DNA of 64,000 bases, from the NCBI RefSeq assembly GCF_004331735.1, contig NZ_SJSO01000026.1, positions 1,498 to 65,497 on the forward strand, read 5' to 3'. Positions 47,770 through 56,521 of this stretch are shown piece by piece. A model generated the notes under the pieces. The model was not told where the DNA came from and ran no database searches. It saw only the letters and a program-made list of their open reading frames with translations. The position numbers were made by a program, and so were the translations under genes. The first letter of the stretch is position 1; every line of letters starts with the position of its first letter. This DNA is from Pedobacter psychrodurus (GTDB taxonomy: Bacteria; Bacteroidota; Bacteroidia; Sphingobacteriales; Sphingobacteriaceae).

Positions 47770-48273
47770 ATGATACACTTCAAAGCAGAAATAGAGCGTT
47801 TCGAAACCATGGGCGAAAAAACCGGCTGGAGTTATGTATTTATACCGGCAGCTTTGGCCAACGAAATTAAGCCCGATTGTAAAAAGAGTTTCCGGGTAAA
47901 AGGAAAGATAGATGAGCTGGAGATTAGCGGAATGGCAACTATTCCAATGGGAGAGGGCGATTTTATTGTTGCCTTAAAAGGCGAAATCCGTAAAAAACTA
48001 AGAAAAGAAGCTGGCGCCAGCATAGTACTTTATTTAGAAGAAGATAAAGATTTTAAGATCGAAATGCCCGAAGACCTCGAAATCTGCTTGTCAGAAGAAG
48101 AACATTTAATCCGAAACTTTTTAAAGCAGCCGAAATCGCACCAAAACTATTACATCAACTGGATTAACCAGGCTAAAACCGAACCCACGCGCACCAAAAG
48201 AATCGTAATGACGGTTAAAGCGATGGATAAAGGGCAAGATTTTGGCGCAATGATCAGGGAAAGTAAGTTGTGA
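47770..48273 (+). CDS. DUF1905 / YdeI (OmdA) family protein
   Basis: 167 residues. Residues 1-95 match the DUF1905 small beta-barrel (GWSYVFIPAALANEI, FRVKGKIDELEISG, MGEGDFIVALKGEIRKKLRK), and residues about 105-165 the YdeI/OmdA helical segment (FLKQPKSHQNYYINWINQAKTE, KRIVMTVKAM). Proteins of this family are annotated as bacteriocin-protection or OmpD-associated, but the biochemical role is poorly known. The gene stands alone after a gap rich in palindromic repeats. No signal peptide, so probably cytoplasmic. Confidence 0.85.
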   Translation: MIHFKAEIERFETMGEKTGWSYVFIPAALANEIKPDCKKSFRVKGKIDELEISGMATIPMGEGDFIVALKGEIRKKLRKEAGASIVLYLEEDKDFKIEMPEDLEICLSEEEHLIRNFLKQPKSHQNYYINWINQAKTEPTRTKRIVMTVKAMDKGQDFGAMIRESKL

Positions 48274-48454
48274 GTTTGGAGATTTTAGTTTGGAGTTTTC
48301 CAAAGAGCAAAAAGGTTTTGGAGAAATAAGTTATATGTTTTGAAAAAAGAACAAACTTACAATAACTTAAAACTCTAAGTTTTGAATCATATCCTTTAGC
48401 GACTAGAACGGTTAAGCACTTAGAACTCTCAACTCCAGGCGCCCAGCTCCAAAC

Positions 48455-49189
48455 TTAAGCCTTCCTCTTATAATTCCTAAACCAACTCCAAACCTTCATT
48501 TGTATTACACCTAAAAAGGCTTCCCTGAAAATACGGGTGCTCATTTTTGATGTTCCTTCGGTACGGTCGGTGAAGATGATCGGAACTTCGACCACTTTAA
48601 AGCCAAATTTAATGGCGGTGAATTTCATTTCGATCTGAAACGCATAACCAACAAACTTAATTTTATTTAATGGAATGGTTTCCAATACAATTTTGCGGTA
48701 ACATTTAAAACCAGCAGTAGCATCCTGAATATTGATCCGGGTAATGATACGCACATACATTGAGGCAAAATACGACATTAAAACCCTGCCCATTGGCCAG
48801 TTTACAACATTTACGCCCTTAACATACCTGGAGCCAATGGCTACATCTGCACCATTTACACAGGCTTCGCGTAAGCGGGACAGGTCATCCGGGTTGTGCG
48901 AGAAATCGGCATCCATTTCAAAAATGTAGGCATAATCGTGTTGTAATGCCCAATTGAAGCCGTAGATGTATGCCGTACCCAATCCTTGTTTACCAGCACG
49001 CTCCTCAATAAATAAATGCCCTTCGTATTCGTCTTGCAGTGATTTTACAATTTCAGCAGTTCCATCAGGAGAACCATCATCAATAATTAAAACATGAAAA
49101 GGCTGGGTTAAAGAAAAAACTTTTCTAATGATTTTTTCGATGTTTTCCTTCTCGTTGTAGGTGGGAATGATGACTAAACTATCTGACAC
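48455..49189 (-). CDS. Polyprenol-phosphate mannosyltransferase-like GT2
   Basis: 244 residues, the usual length of single-domain DPM1-like enzymes without a membrane tail. It begins with the GT2 nucleotide-sugar fold (LVIIPTYNEKENI, IIDDGSPDGT), has the DxD metal motif in EMDADFSHNP, and the IGSRYVKG and DATAGFKCY motifs typical of dolichol/polyprenol-phosphate mannose synthases. These enzymes transfer mannose from GDP-mannose to a lipid phosphate at the inner leaflet of the cytoplasmic membrane, for glycoprotein or envelope glycan assembly. The substrate here is inferred from family. The 181-bp gap downstream holds no gene or clear terminator. Confidence 0.9.
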   Translation of the reverse strand: MSDSLVIIPTYNEKENIEKIIRKVFSLTQPFHVLIIDDGSPDGTAEIVKSLQDEYEGHLFIEERAGKQGLGTAYIYGFNWALQHDYAYIFEMDADFSHNPDDLSRLREACVNGADVAIGSRYVKGVNVVNWPMGRVLMSYFASMYVRIITRINIQDATAGFKCYRKIVLETIPLNKIKFVGYAFQIEMKFTAIKFGFKVVEVPIIFTDRTEGTSKMSTRIFREAFLGVIQMKVWSWFRNYKRKA

Positions 49190-49770
49190 GTTTGTTGTGG
49201 TTTTTAATAAGGTAAGCTTTTAGCCTTTGTATTTGATACGCGGAGCTTATTGCGCTGTGCACTTTGCTTTTAAACTGCGAAAGTAAATATTTAATGTGAA
49301 ACCTTTATGAATTTTCATTAATAACCTATGATTCGTCTTCCTGAACTTGTTTTATTAGTAGTTTTTATTGTTTTTAAAGCATTGTCAGTCTGAGCGTAGT
49401 CGAATACCTTACCACAATGTTTCCCGCTGATTTCGCAGATCACCGCAGATTAATTTTCAAGGTTTGTGTTGGTCCGGATTTGTAATCAGGTTTAGCAGTT
49501 TTGCAAATCCTAAGTTCTTAAGACTGGATTGCAATCCCGACTAGCTCTTGTATTTGTTTTTAGCTTTTGCGATACAAACCATTGTTCCTAAACCCGATCG
49601 GCGTGTAAAGCCCACATACCGAAGCATGAGGACGAGGACTTGGAACAAAGAGCGGGACATTAGACCTCCAAGAACTACTGTCTTTTCATTTTCAAATCTT
49701 ACAGTACATTAATAAATAATCGTTTTATAGAATAGATTTCTCCACTACGGTCGAAATGACGATATCTTTC
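49190..49770. other. 581-bp intergenic region with several repeat fragments
   Basis: No gene seen. It carries GTCAGTCTGAGCGTAGTCGA (from 49384), a tandem-like GCAGATCACCGCAGATTA (about 49434-49452), and a half REP element ending CGGTCGAAATGACGAT (49734-49763). The middle (about 49500-49690) shows no recognisable feature. Confidence 0.6.
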
Positions 49771-51252
49771 TTACCTCACCTCCTGCATTAACTTTTTAAC
49801 CAACTGCGAAAAAATAATCAATGCCAAACCTGCAATTAAAGAATATAAAGCCAATGCCTTATAACCTTCGGTATAAGCCATTAATTTAGTCGGTAGTGAT
49901 GCATTATCTATGCTCGACATTTCTGCACCCAATTTTCCGGCAGCCAATTGCCCAAAGGCACTTGATAAAAACCAAAGTCCCATCATCATCCCAAACATTT
50001 TCTTTGGCGAAAGTTTAGTAATAATCGACATTCCTATCGGACCCAAACAAAGTTCGCCTAGCGTTAATAATAAATAGGCTAACGTAAATACATTTAACGA
50101 GCTAATGCCCTGTACATTAGCGAAGAATCTTGTGGCGTAAAAAACATAAAAACTTACGGCCAATAGAAGGAAGCCAATTCCAAATTTCACCACAGTATTC
50201 GGTTCAATTTTGCGCTTGTACAAGCCTAGCCACAAAATACCCACAATCGGGCTAAAAACAATAACAAAGAACGAGTTGACGCTATTGTTCACCACATTCG
50301 GATCGATATTAAAAAAAAGAATTTTATGATCCAGATTGTCCTTCGCAAATAATGATAGCGAACCGCCACTCTGCTCAGATATGGCCATGAAAATGAAATA
50401 ACAGAAGATAAAAACGAAAGCTGCCAGCAGTTTATACTGTGCTTTTTTATCTTTTATTTTAAAAGTTTCGTACAAGAAATAAACCAAGGCAATAATACCT
50501 ATGGTGTACATGAAATAGTCGGTGAAGGCTGTGTTTTTTACCATGATATAAATCAATGGTATACATAAAATTGAGCCTATATAAACGGCGATTTCTGCTG
50601 TTTTTTGTTTCGACCGCTTAAGGTGTAACAAAGGTGAATTTCCAATCGGTCCCAGGTGTTTTTTAGTCATAACAAACGTACCTAAGCCAATCATCATTAC
50701 CACTGCCGCAGATAAGAAACACAAATGCCAGTTGTAATATTTACCGAGATAAATGCACATGGCACCGCCCAATAATCCGCCAACATTAATACCGGCATAA
50801 AAAAGTCCATAACCCGCATCTCTCCGGTTATCTTTTTCGTGGTATAATTCGCCAACCATTGATGAAACATTGGGTTTAAAAAAACCTGTTCCAATAATAG
50901 ATAAGGTAATTCCTACATAAAATAAATCATGTGGAGAGAAGGCTAAGATTAAGTTCCCAATAATCATTAAAGCCCCTCCCCAAAAAAGAGATTTTCTGAA
51001 CCCTAAAATCTTATCGGCAAAAATACCACCAATAAAAGTAAAAGCATAAACAAAGGCTTGTATGGCACCGTACTGTAGGTTCGATTTTTGGTCGCTTAAA
51101 CCCAGTTGCTCAACCATAAAGAAAGCCAATACCCCGCGCATTCCGTAAAAACAGAAACGCTCCCACATTTCTACCAACGATAAATGCCAGAGCTGTTTCG
51201 GGTATTTCCCCTCAAAATTTTGAATATCTTCTATTGAAATTGTTTTCTCCAT
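49771..51252 (-). CDS. POT/PTR2 proton-dependent oligopeptide transporter A
   Basis: 493 residues with about 12-14 hydrophobic helices. The family proton-coupling motif ExxER is present early (EMWERFCFYGMR, about residues 28-39), followed by FTFIGGIFADKILGFRKS and the PTR2-type GTGFFKPNVSSMVGELY and FYAGINVGG. POT transporters bring di- and tripeptides across the cytoplasmic membrane with protons. It lies downstream of a second POT gene on the same strand, the two separated by a REP-like element, so they may share a transcript. The N-terminus is shorter than that of the neighbour, and the proteins are clearly different paralogues. Exact peptide preference cannot be read. Confidence 0.92.
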   Translation of the reverse strand: MEKTISIEDIQNFEGKYPKQLWHLSLVEMWERFCFYGMRGVLAFFMVEQLGLSDQKSNLQYGAIQAFVYAFTFIGGIFADKILGFRKSLFWGGALMIIGNLILAFSPHDLFYVGITLSIIGTGFFKPNVSSMVGELYHEKDNRRDAGYGLFYAGINVGGLLGGAMCIYLGKYYNWHLCFLSAAVVMMIGLGTFVMTKKHLGPIGNSPLLHLKRSKQKTAEIAVYIGSILCIPLIYIMVKNTAFTDYFMYTIGIIALVYFLYETFKIKDKKAQYKLLAAFVFIFCYFIFMAISEQSGGSLSLFAKDNLDHKILFFNIDPNVVNNSVNSFFVIVFSPIVGILWLGLYKRKIEPNTVVKFGIGFLLLAVSFYVFYATRFFANVQGISSLNVFTLAYLLLTLGELCLGPIGMSIITKLSPKKMFGMMMGLWFLSSAFGQLAAGKLGAEMSSIDNASLPTKLMAYTEGYKALALYSLIAGLALIIFSQLVKKLMQEVR

Positions 51253-51270
51253 TAAATAGGTTTAAAATTA

Positions 51271-51404
51271 AAGAGGTTGTCTCATAATGGCGATTTCACC
51301 TCAAATGCTGTCATGTTGAGCCTGTCGAAACACCTTAAATCATGTTTAAACAGGTCCTTCGACGAGCTCAGGATGACAAATCTATATTTATGATACAACC
51401 TCTT
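51271..51404. repeat. Nested-palindrome (MITE-like) element between the POT genes
   Basis: Outer arms AAGAGGTTGTCTCAT (51271-51285) and ATGATACAACCTCTT (51390-51404) match at 14 of 15. Inner arms TGTCATGTTGAGCCTGTCGA (from 51309) and TCGACGAGCTCAGGATGACA (to 51378) match at about 16 of 20. The element nearly fills the gap between the two transporters. Confidence 0.7.
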
Positions 51405-51424
51405 GTGTTAAATTTATTTTTTGA

Positions 51425-53014
51425 TTAGTGAACGCCATGCATCCATTTACGTAATATTGGACTTATAGCAAACATAATTAAGCCTGCAACGATAGGTATA
51501 ATCGTAAATATTAGGAAGAAAATTGAAATGGAATATTCTGAACTTATTTTGTCAATTAAGCCGCCGGTAGTACCCGCTAACCAGTTACCAATTGCGGTAC
51601 AGGTAAACCATACACCGAACATTAAACCTACCACTTTGGCTGGAGCTAATTTACTAACGTAAGATAATCCAACTGGCGAAACACATAATTCCCCAACGGT
51701 ATGGAAGAAGTAAGCGAAAATTAACCAAAACATACTTACCTGTGCAGATGTAGCGCCTTTTGCAATATCCATACCTCCATAAGCCAATCCTGCAAAACCT
51801 ATACCTACAAAAATTAAACCGAGTCCAAATTTTACGGGCCCACTTGGGTTAAATTTAGTTTCCCATATTTTAGACACAAATGGTGCAAGGGAAACAATAA
51901 AGAATGAATTTAGAATCCCAAACCATGAAGCAGGAACTTCTGTGTTTAAAGCGGTAAATTCTTTTTCTACCTTCCAAATGGCTAATCCCCAGATAATAAT
52001 GAAGCTTATTGCCGTGAAAATTATTGTGGCAGGATATTTTTTTGCGATTTTTGCCGCCAAGCTAAATAAAACAACGGTTACAGCAATAAGTGGGAAAATA
52101 GTAAGTATGGCATCAACCCATTTAAAAATTGTACCTGCACTTCCTGTTAAATTTCTAAGTGTGTAATCTTTAGCAAAAATAGTCATTGAGCCGCCAGCCT
52201 GCTCAAATACCATCCAAAAGAAGATGGTGAAAATTGAAAATACAGCGACTACAGCTAAACGTTGATTGCTTACTTTTTTGGGTAAAATTTCATCAGTTGG
52301 ATCAATTACTTTTTCTGTTTTATTTACAGCAGCACCTAAAACACCAAAGATTTTTTGTCCGAAGTAAAACTGAAGCATTCCAAAAAACATAAATACCCCC
52401 GCAAGTCCAAAGCCCCAATGCCAGCCCACTTTTTCGCCAATATAACCACACATTAACATACCTAAAAAGGCACCAGAGTTAATACCCATGTAAAAAATAG
52501 TGTAAGCAGCATCTTTTTTATCACTTGTAGATGGGTAAAGTTTTCCTACAATAGAAGAAATATTTGGTTTGAATAGTCCGTTCCCAGCAATTAATAAAAA
52601 TAATCCGAGATAGAAGAAATTGGTATTTGCACCTTCTAACGCCATTGATATGTGGCCAATGGTCATGATTAAAGCGCCTACGATAACCGCTTTTCTATAT
52701 CCGGTCAATCGATCCGCAATTAAGCCGCCAATTATTGGAGTTAAATATACTAAACCTGTGTACCAGGCGTAGAGTTGTAAAGCCTCTGGCCTTGTCCAGT
52801 GCCAGCCACCTTTACTTATTTCACTTACTAAGAATAAAACAAGTAATGATCTCATTCCATAGTAACTAAATCTCTCCCACATTTCTGTGAAAAATAGTAC
52901 AAAGAGGCCTACTGGATGATTAAATAATTTTTCTTTGGATACATTGTTACTGTCTAAGTGGAGGTCTAGTTCCTTGCTATGGTCAATACTAATGGTTTCA
53001 TTAGATGTTTGCAT
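51425..53014 (-). CDS. POT/PTR2 proton-dependent oligopeptide transporter B
   Basis: 529 residues. A hydrophilic N-terminal tail of about 30 residues precedes the transporter core, which starts with FFTEMWERFSYYGMRSLL, the exact ExxERFxYY family motif. The PTR2 signature follows (AGNGLFKPNISSIVGKLYP, then FYMGINSGAFLG), and late motifs include FHTVGELCVSPVGLSYVSKLAP. It should import small peptides with protons across the cytoplasmic membrane. The longer helical linker (about 220-260, TEKVIDPTDEILPKK) and tail distinguish it from the downstream paralogue. The 137 bp upstream hold its promoter, but no clear -7 box was found. Confidence 0.92.
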   Translation of the reverse strand: MQTSNETISIDHSKELDLHLDSNNVSKEKLFNHPVGLFVLFFTEMWERFSYYGMRSLLVLFLVSEISKGGWHWTRPEALQLYAWYTGLVYLTPIIGGLIADRLTGYRKAVIVGALIMTIGHISMALEGANTNFFYLGLFLLIAGNGLFKPNISSIVGKLYPSTSDKKDAAYTIFYMGINSGAFLGMLMCGYIGEKVGWHWGFGLAGVFMFFGMLQFYFGQKIFGVLGAAVNKTEKVIDPTDEILPKKVSNQRLAVVAVFSIFTIFFWMVFEQAGGSMTIFAKDYTLRNLTGSAGTIFKWVDAILTIFPLIAVTVVLFSLAAKIAKKYPATIIFTAISFIIIWGLAIWKVEKEFTALNTEVPASWFGILNSFFIVSLAPFVSKIWETKFNPSGPVKFGLGLIFVGIGFAGLAYGGMDIAKGATSAQVSMFWLIFAYFFHTVGELCVSPVGLSYVSKLAPAKVVGLMFGVWFTCTAIGNWLAGTTGGLIDKISSEYSISIFFLIFTIIPIVAGLIMFAISPILRKWMHGVH

Positions 53015-53151
53015 AAAACATTTGTTGGTTTTAGTTTATGAATTCAGAATTTGTGTGTTGTTTAAGCTAGTTTAGCAGGGCGCAATATAGTCAGCGATTG
53101 CCAAACTCACAAATTTTTAAATGATGTGTTAGGTAAATGATTTGTTAAGAT

Positions 53152-54048
53152 TTAGAACTTTCTGATGGGTTTAACATTTTTCTTTGGGTCGGCATAAAGT
53201 TCATCACTCGAATTTGGATCGTTGTTAAGCGTAATATCTTCCTGCAGTTTCAGCTTTCCGCCAATAATTTTGAAGCCATCAAAAGTGCCATCAGAACCAT
53301 AATATTCAAATTTTCCTTTTATTTCCGAATCGAAGGATGCAAGGTGGTCGAACACGATCATTCCAGCTTTCATGTCCGTTTTTAAAGTCATCGCATTCGA
53401 TTTGGCATATTCAAATATGATCCTGTTTTTTTCTTTTAGTTCTTTTCCATCAAAAACAGGTGCACCAAAGGTTAGATTATCCTTATCGAAAGAAAGGATA
53501 TCGATTACCTTTTTAGTGGTAAATTGTGTATTTCCTTTCCAGCCTAAAAGTACATAATAGGGCAGGCGGTTTCCACTGGTTACTGAAACAATTTCGTAAT
53601 ACCTGGCACCAAACCATTTCTGGTTATTGGTAACGATATTGGGGTCGCTAAGGTTTTCGGTCTGATCGATTAATGGATAAAGTTTCAGCGGACCATTTTT
53701 GGTATTCATCTGGATGGTACCATAATAACGGTATGTACCGTTTTCGAGCAGCACATACCAACTTAAAATTCTAAAAGCCTGATCGGACGATTTAATTACC
53801 GATATGTTTTTAAGTGAATCGAATGGATAAGAAAAAGAATTAGGGGCTTTTAAAGCCTCAACCAATGTTTTTACAAAATTGCCATTTACTGCTAATTTTT
53901 GTGCATCGCTTTGTGCAGCAACAATCCTTGTCGATATTTTAATCAGTGTATCCTGAAAAACGTTTAATTGGTTTGGCGCCTGTTGCGCTTTTAAACTAAA
54001 GCTTAGCGTTCCAAAGATTAAAAGGATATAAAATCTGATAAGTTTCAT
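53152..54048 (-). CDS. Secreted protein of unknown function
   Basis: 298 residues from the ATG at 54048; an upstream start (54081) would place 11 residues before a good signal peptide (MKLIRFYILLIFGTLSFSLKAQ), so the later start is preferred. The mature protein is mostly beta-rich with motifs such as SWYVLLENGTYRYYGTIQM and YYVLLGWKGN; the second is often seen in uncharacterised Bacteroidota secreted proteins. No lipobox, membrane segment or catalytic signature is visible. It follows the thiolase gene by 36 bases on the same strand, so the two may be co-transcribed, though there is no obvious functional link. Periplasmic location is inferred from the signal peptide. Confidence 0.8.
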   Translation of the reverse strand: MKLIRFYILLIFGTLSFSLKAQQAPNQLNVFQDTLIKISTRIVAAQSDAQKLAVNGNFVKTLVEALKAPNSFSYPFDSLKNISVIKSSDQAFRILSWYVLLENGTYRYYGTIQMNTKNGPLKLYPLIDQTENLSDPNIVTNNQKWFGARYYEIVSVTSGNRLPYYVLLGWKGNTQFTTKKVIDILSFDKDNLTFGAPVFDGKELKEKNRIIFEYAKSNAMTLKTDMKAGMIVFDHLASFDSEIKGKFEYYGSDGTFDGFKIIGGKLKLQEDITLNNDPNSSDELYADPKKNVKPIRKF

Positions 54049-54084
54049 AGGATTAAATGTGCAAAGATGCTGCAAAATCAAAAA

Positions 54085-55260
54085 TTATAATTTCTCGATA
54101 ACAAGTGCACTTGCGCCGCCACCTCCGTTACAAATTCCGGCAACACCGATTTTGCCCTTGTTTTGCGCCAATACCGAAAGTAAAGTAACTACAATCCGGG
54201 CGCCCGATGCACCAAGTGGGTGACCTAATGAAACTGCGCCACCATTAACGTTAACCTGGCTGTCGTTTAGTTCTAAAAGTTGATTATTCGCAATAGAAAC
54301 GACAGAAAAAGCTTCGTTGATTTCGAAAAAATCTACATCTTTTATGTTTATATTGGCTTTGTGTAAAGCCAGGGGAATTGCTTTTGATGGTGCTGTAGTA
54401 AACCATTCCGGTGCCTGCTGCGCATCAGCATAACCCAAAATTTTAGCTAAAGGTGTTAAACCTAGTTCTTTTGCCTTATCGGCACTCATTAAAACCAATG
54501 CCGCTGCGCCATCATTTAAGGTAGATGCATTTGCTGCAGTTACTGTTCCATCTTTTTTGAAAACAGGTTTTAATGAAGGTATTTTATCAAATTTAACGGC
54601 TGTTGGCTCATCATCGGTATCAACCAAAGTAATATCTCCTTTACGGTCTTTAACTTCTATAGCTACAATTTCATTAGCAAATTTACCTGAACTTTGTGCA
54701 GCTTGCGCTCTTTTGTAAGATGTAATGGCGAAATTATCTTGTGCTTCGCGACTGATATTACATTCTGTAGCGCAAAGCTCGGCGGCAGATCCCATGTGAT
54801 AATCGTTGTAAACATCCCATAGGCCATCTTTTATCAAACCGTCTGTAATCTGTCCATGCCCCAGGCGATAGCCGTTTCTTGCTTTATCCAGATAATAGGG
54901 AACATTACTCATGCTTTCCATTCCGCCGGCAACAATAATTTCATTGTCGCCATTTGCAATACTTTGTGCAGCAAGCATAATTGCTTTTGTGCCCGAAGCA
55001 CATACTTTATTTATCGTAGTGGCAGGTAAATCTGGTAAACCAGCAAATTTTGCAGCTTGTGTAGCGGGTGCTTGCCCTAGGTTTGCAGATAAAACATTAC
55101 CCATATATATTTCTTGGACCTGTTCTGGTTTTAATCCAGCTTTTTCAATGGCAGCCTTAATGGCAAAACCACCAAGCTGCGTAGCAGAAAATTGAGCTAA
55201 TGAGCCTCCAAAACTACCAATAGGGGTTCTTACAGCTGATACAATTACAACTTCTTTCAT
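54085..55260 (-). CDS. Acetyl-CoA C-acetyltransferase (thiolase)
   Basis: 391 residues, the standard thiolase length. The acyl-enzyme cysteine is C87 (NKVCASG); the catalytic His347 is in GGAVSLGHPLGASGAR and the second cysteine, C377, in GICNGGGGAS; the NEAF motif is present. It interconverts two acetyl-CoA with acetoacetyl-CoA plus CoA, serving short-chain acyl-CoA degradation or synthesis of acetoacetyl-CoA-derived products. Neighbouring genes do not include other beta-oxidation enzymes, so the direction of use is uncertain. The ATG at 55260 is followed directly by the conserved EVVIVSAVRTPIG start. Cytoplasmic. Confidence 0.95.
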   Translation of the reverse strand: MKEVVIVSAVRTPIGSFGGSLAQFSATQLGGFAIKAAIEKAGLKPEQVQEIYMGNVLSANLGQAPATQAAKFAGLPDLPATTINKVCASGTKAIMLAAQSIANGDNEIIVAGGMESMSNVPYYLDKARNGYRLGHGQITDGLIKDGLWDVYNDYHMGSAAELCATECNISREAQDNFAITSYKRAQAAQSSGKFANEIVAIEVKDRKGDITLVDTDDEPTAVKFDKIPSLKPVFKKDGTVTAANASTLNDGAAALVLMSADKAKELGLTPLAKILGYADAQQAPEWFTTAPSKAIPLALHKANINIKDVDFFEINEAFSVVSIANNQLLELNDSQVNVNGGAVSLGHPLGASGARIVVTLLSVLAQNKGKIGVAGICNGGGGASALVIEKL

Positions 55261-55405
55261 GTAAACTAAATTTATGAATTTTTGGTTAGGCCGCTAAGTT
55301 ATGCATTTTTAATATTGCAATAACGTATGATTGTTAGTTTTTGCATATTTCAATTGAAAAGAAAGCATTAGTTAATTGGGAGTCTTAATGCTTGCGGTAA
55401 TTACT

Positions 55406-55449
55406 CCCCTCCTTGTTTTAAGGAGGGGTGCCCGTAGGGTGGGGTGGTT
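55406..55449. repeat. CCCCTCCTT palindromic repeat
   Basis: CCCCTCCTT (55406-55414) and AAGGAGGGG (55420-55428) form a perfect 9-bp stem; the GTGCCCGTAGGGTGGGGTGG that follows is part of the same well-known Bacteroidota intergenic repeat. Confidence 0.65.
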
Positions 55450-55595
55450 AAATAATATTAATTTATTGGAAAAGGTGCTGTAGTAATGTTTGGGTTTGTT
55501 CAGTCCTGCTGTTCGCTTTATCCCGACGAAAAATCGGGATGCTCGCTGCCATCAGGTTTAATTAACTTGGGCCGGTGCTGCTTGGGGAGCATTAG

Positions 55596-55628
55596 AAACC
55601 TATCAGGTTTTTAAAACCTGATAGGTTT
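55596..55628. repeat. Perfect 16-bp palindrome AAACCTATCAGGTTTT
   Basis: AAACCTATCAGGTTTT (55596-55611), one T, then the exact complement (55613-55628). The sequence is a frequent intergenic hairpin in Bacteroidota and could act as a terminator or a mobile palindrome. Confidence 0.7.
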
Positions 55629-55824
55629 AATTTAAAACGGGGTGGTTAGCGTTAGGGATTGTAAGGGTTCAGTGCCGATCTTCATCGGTACCGGAGCGCA
55701 GCGCAGCCCTGAAAAAGCCCGACCCTTGCGTAGCTTGGGGAACGCCCATATTATTTTCAGTTTGCAATTCACAATTTGCAGCTGGCTGGTGCTCTAGGCC
55801 TTTGAAGCTTTGGAAGTCTTGCTA

Positions 55825-55992
55825 CTACTCCTCCTTCGCCTTACCTTTCTTTCTCGATTTTATTGCCTGCGTAAGTAAAAATTCTATCTGCCCGTTCGTA
55901 CTTCTAAACTCATCGGCAGCCCAGGTTTCTACTTCTTTTAATAAAGCAGGACTAATTCTTAATACAAAAGCTTTTTTATCTTTCTCCGCCAT
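55825..55992 (-). CDS. Arc-type ribbon-helix-helix DNA-binding protein (55 aa)
   Basis: A short gene found by direct reading of the minus strand. It begins MAEKDKKAFVLRISPALLKE, with the beta-strand FVLRIS, helix A (PALLKEVETWAADEF) and helix B (STNGQIEFLLTQAIKSR), the compact ribbon-helix-helix fold of Arc-like repressors, and ends in a basic tail KGKAKEE. Such proteins bind DNA as dimers. Its ATG is two bases after the stop of the membrane-protein gene at 55995, so it is the third gene of the SPFH operon. Ribbon-helix-helix genes beside SPFH genes are common in bacterial genomes; the functional link is not established. It may autoregulate the operon, which is inference. Confidence 0.85.
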   Translation of the reverse strand: MAEKDKKAFVLRISPALLKEVETWAADEFRSTNGQIEFLLTQAIKSRKKGKAKEE

Positions 55993-55994
55993 TC

Positions 55995-56516
55995 TTATTG
56001 TATTGCTTGTATATTATACTTCGTTTTTAAATTAATGAGGAACATTTCCAGCTCATCTATTTTATTGCTGCTAAACAATAATTTTTTGCCATTTTTAAAT
56101 TCAATCTGTAAACCTTTATCCTTATCATTTAATAAGTAGGCCTTATCGTTAAACCTAAACCAAAGCCTGCTGCGAACACCAAATCCGCCATAATCTCCTA
56201 AAGCATTATATTTGTTGATGTAGACTTTCTCAATATTGATCCAGCTCAATAGCTTCAACTTGCTTTGAAATGGAAAATACTTATAAGAAATTCCTTCGGC
56301 GCCTATTTGCAAAGTCATCATGTTTTTTTGAAGCAAATAAATGATGGCAAAGGGAAGAAAAACGGCCCAAAATGGTGCAAAATAATTAGCCTTTAAGGTT
56401 TCAAAGTTCATTCCGCCTTTATCAAAAAGCACAATGCTGAGTACCAGAACTGCATCAATAGCCAATAAAACATAAAGCCACCAAAGTTTTAAGCTTTGTT
56501 TTTCCTTAAATTCCAT
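55995..56516 (-). CDS. Two-helix membrane protein with PH-like C-terminal part, unknown
   Basis: 173 residues. Two hydrophobic helices near the N-terminus (about 12-32, LWWLYVLLAIDAVLVLSIVL; about 45-63, YFAPFWAVFLPFAIIYLL) are followed by a soluble region of about 110 residues with beta-strand patterns (ISYKYFPFQSKLKLLSWINI, YGGFGVRSRLWFRF, KGLQIEFKNGKKLLFSS) resembling PH-like domains. It sits between the SPFH gene (5 bases away) and the ribbon-helix-helix gene (2 bases away), a tight operon. The PH-like fold is my inference from pattern; no function is recognised. Confidence 0.8.
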   Translation of the reverse strand: MEFKEKQSLKLWWLYVLLAIDAVLVLSIVLFDKGGMNFETLKANYFAPFWAVFLPFAIIYLLQKNMMTLQIGAEGISYKYFPFQSKLKLLSWINIEKVYINKYNALGDYGGFGVRSRLWFRFNDKAYLLNDKDKGLQIEFKNGKKLLFSSNKIDELEMFLINLKTKYNIQAIQ

Positions 56517-56521
56517 TTTGC

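Larger units (their letters stand above)
55261..55824. other. 564-bp intergenic region with palindromic repeats
   Basis: No gene seen. Apart from the two palindromes listed separately, it holds a GC-rich stretch at about 55650-55760 with GATCTTCATCGGTACCGGAG that resembles scattered repeats of this phylum. Confidence 0.6.

Noticed and set aside
48121..48303. Short minus-strand frame over the end of the DUF1905 gene
   Set aside because: Antisense of a well-supported gene.
55802..56035. 77-codon plus-strand frame
   Set aside because: It is antisense to the ribbon-helix-helix gene, whose fold is recognisable.
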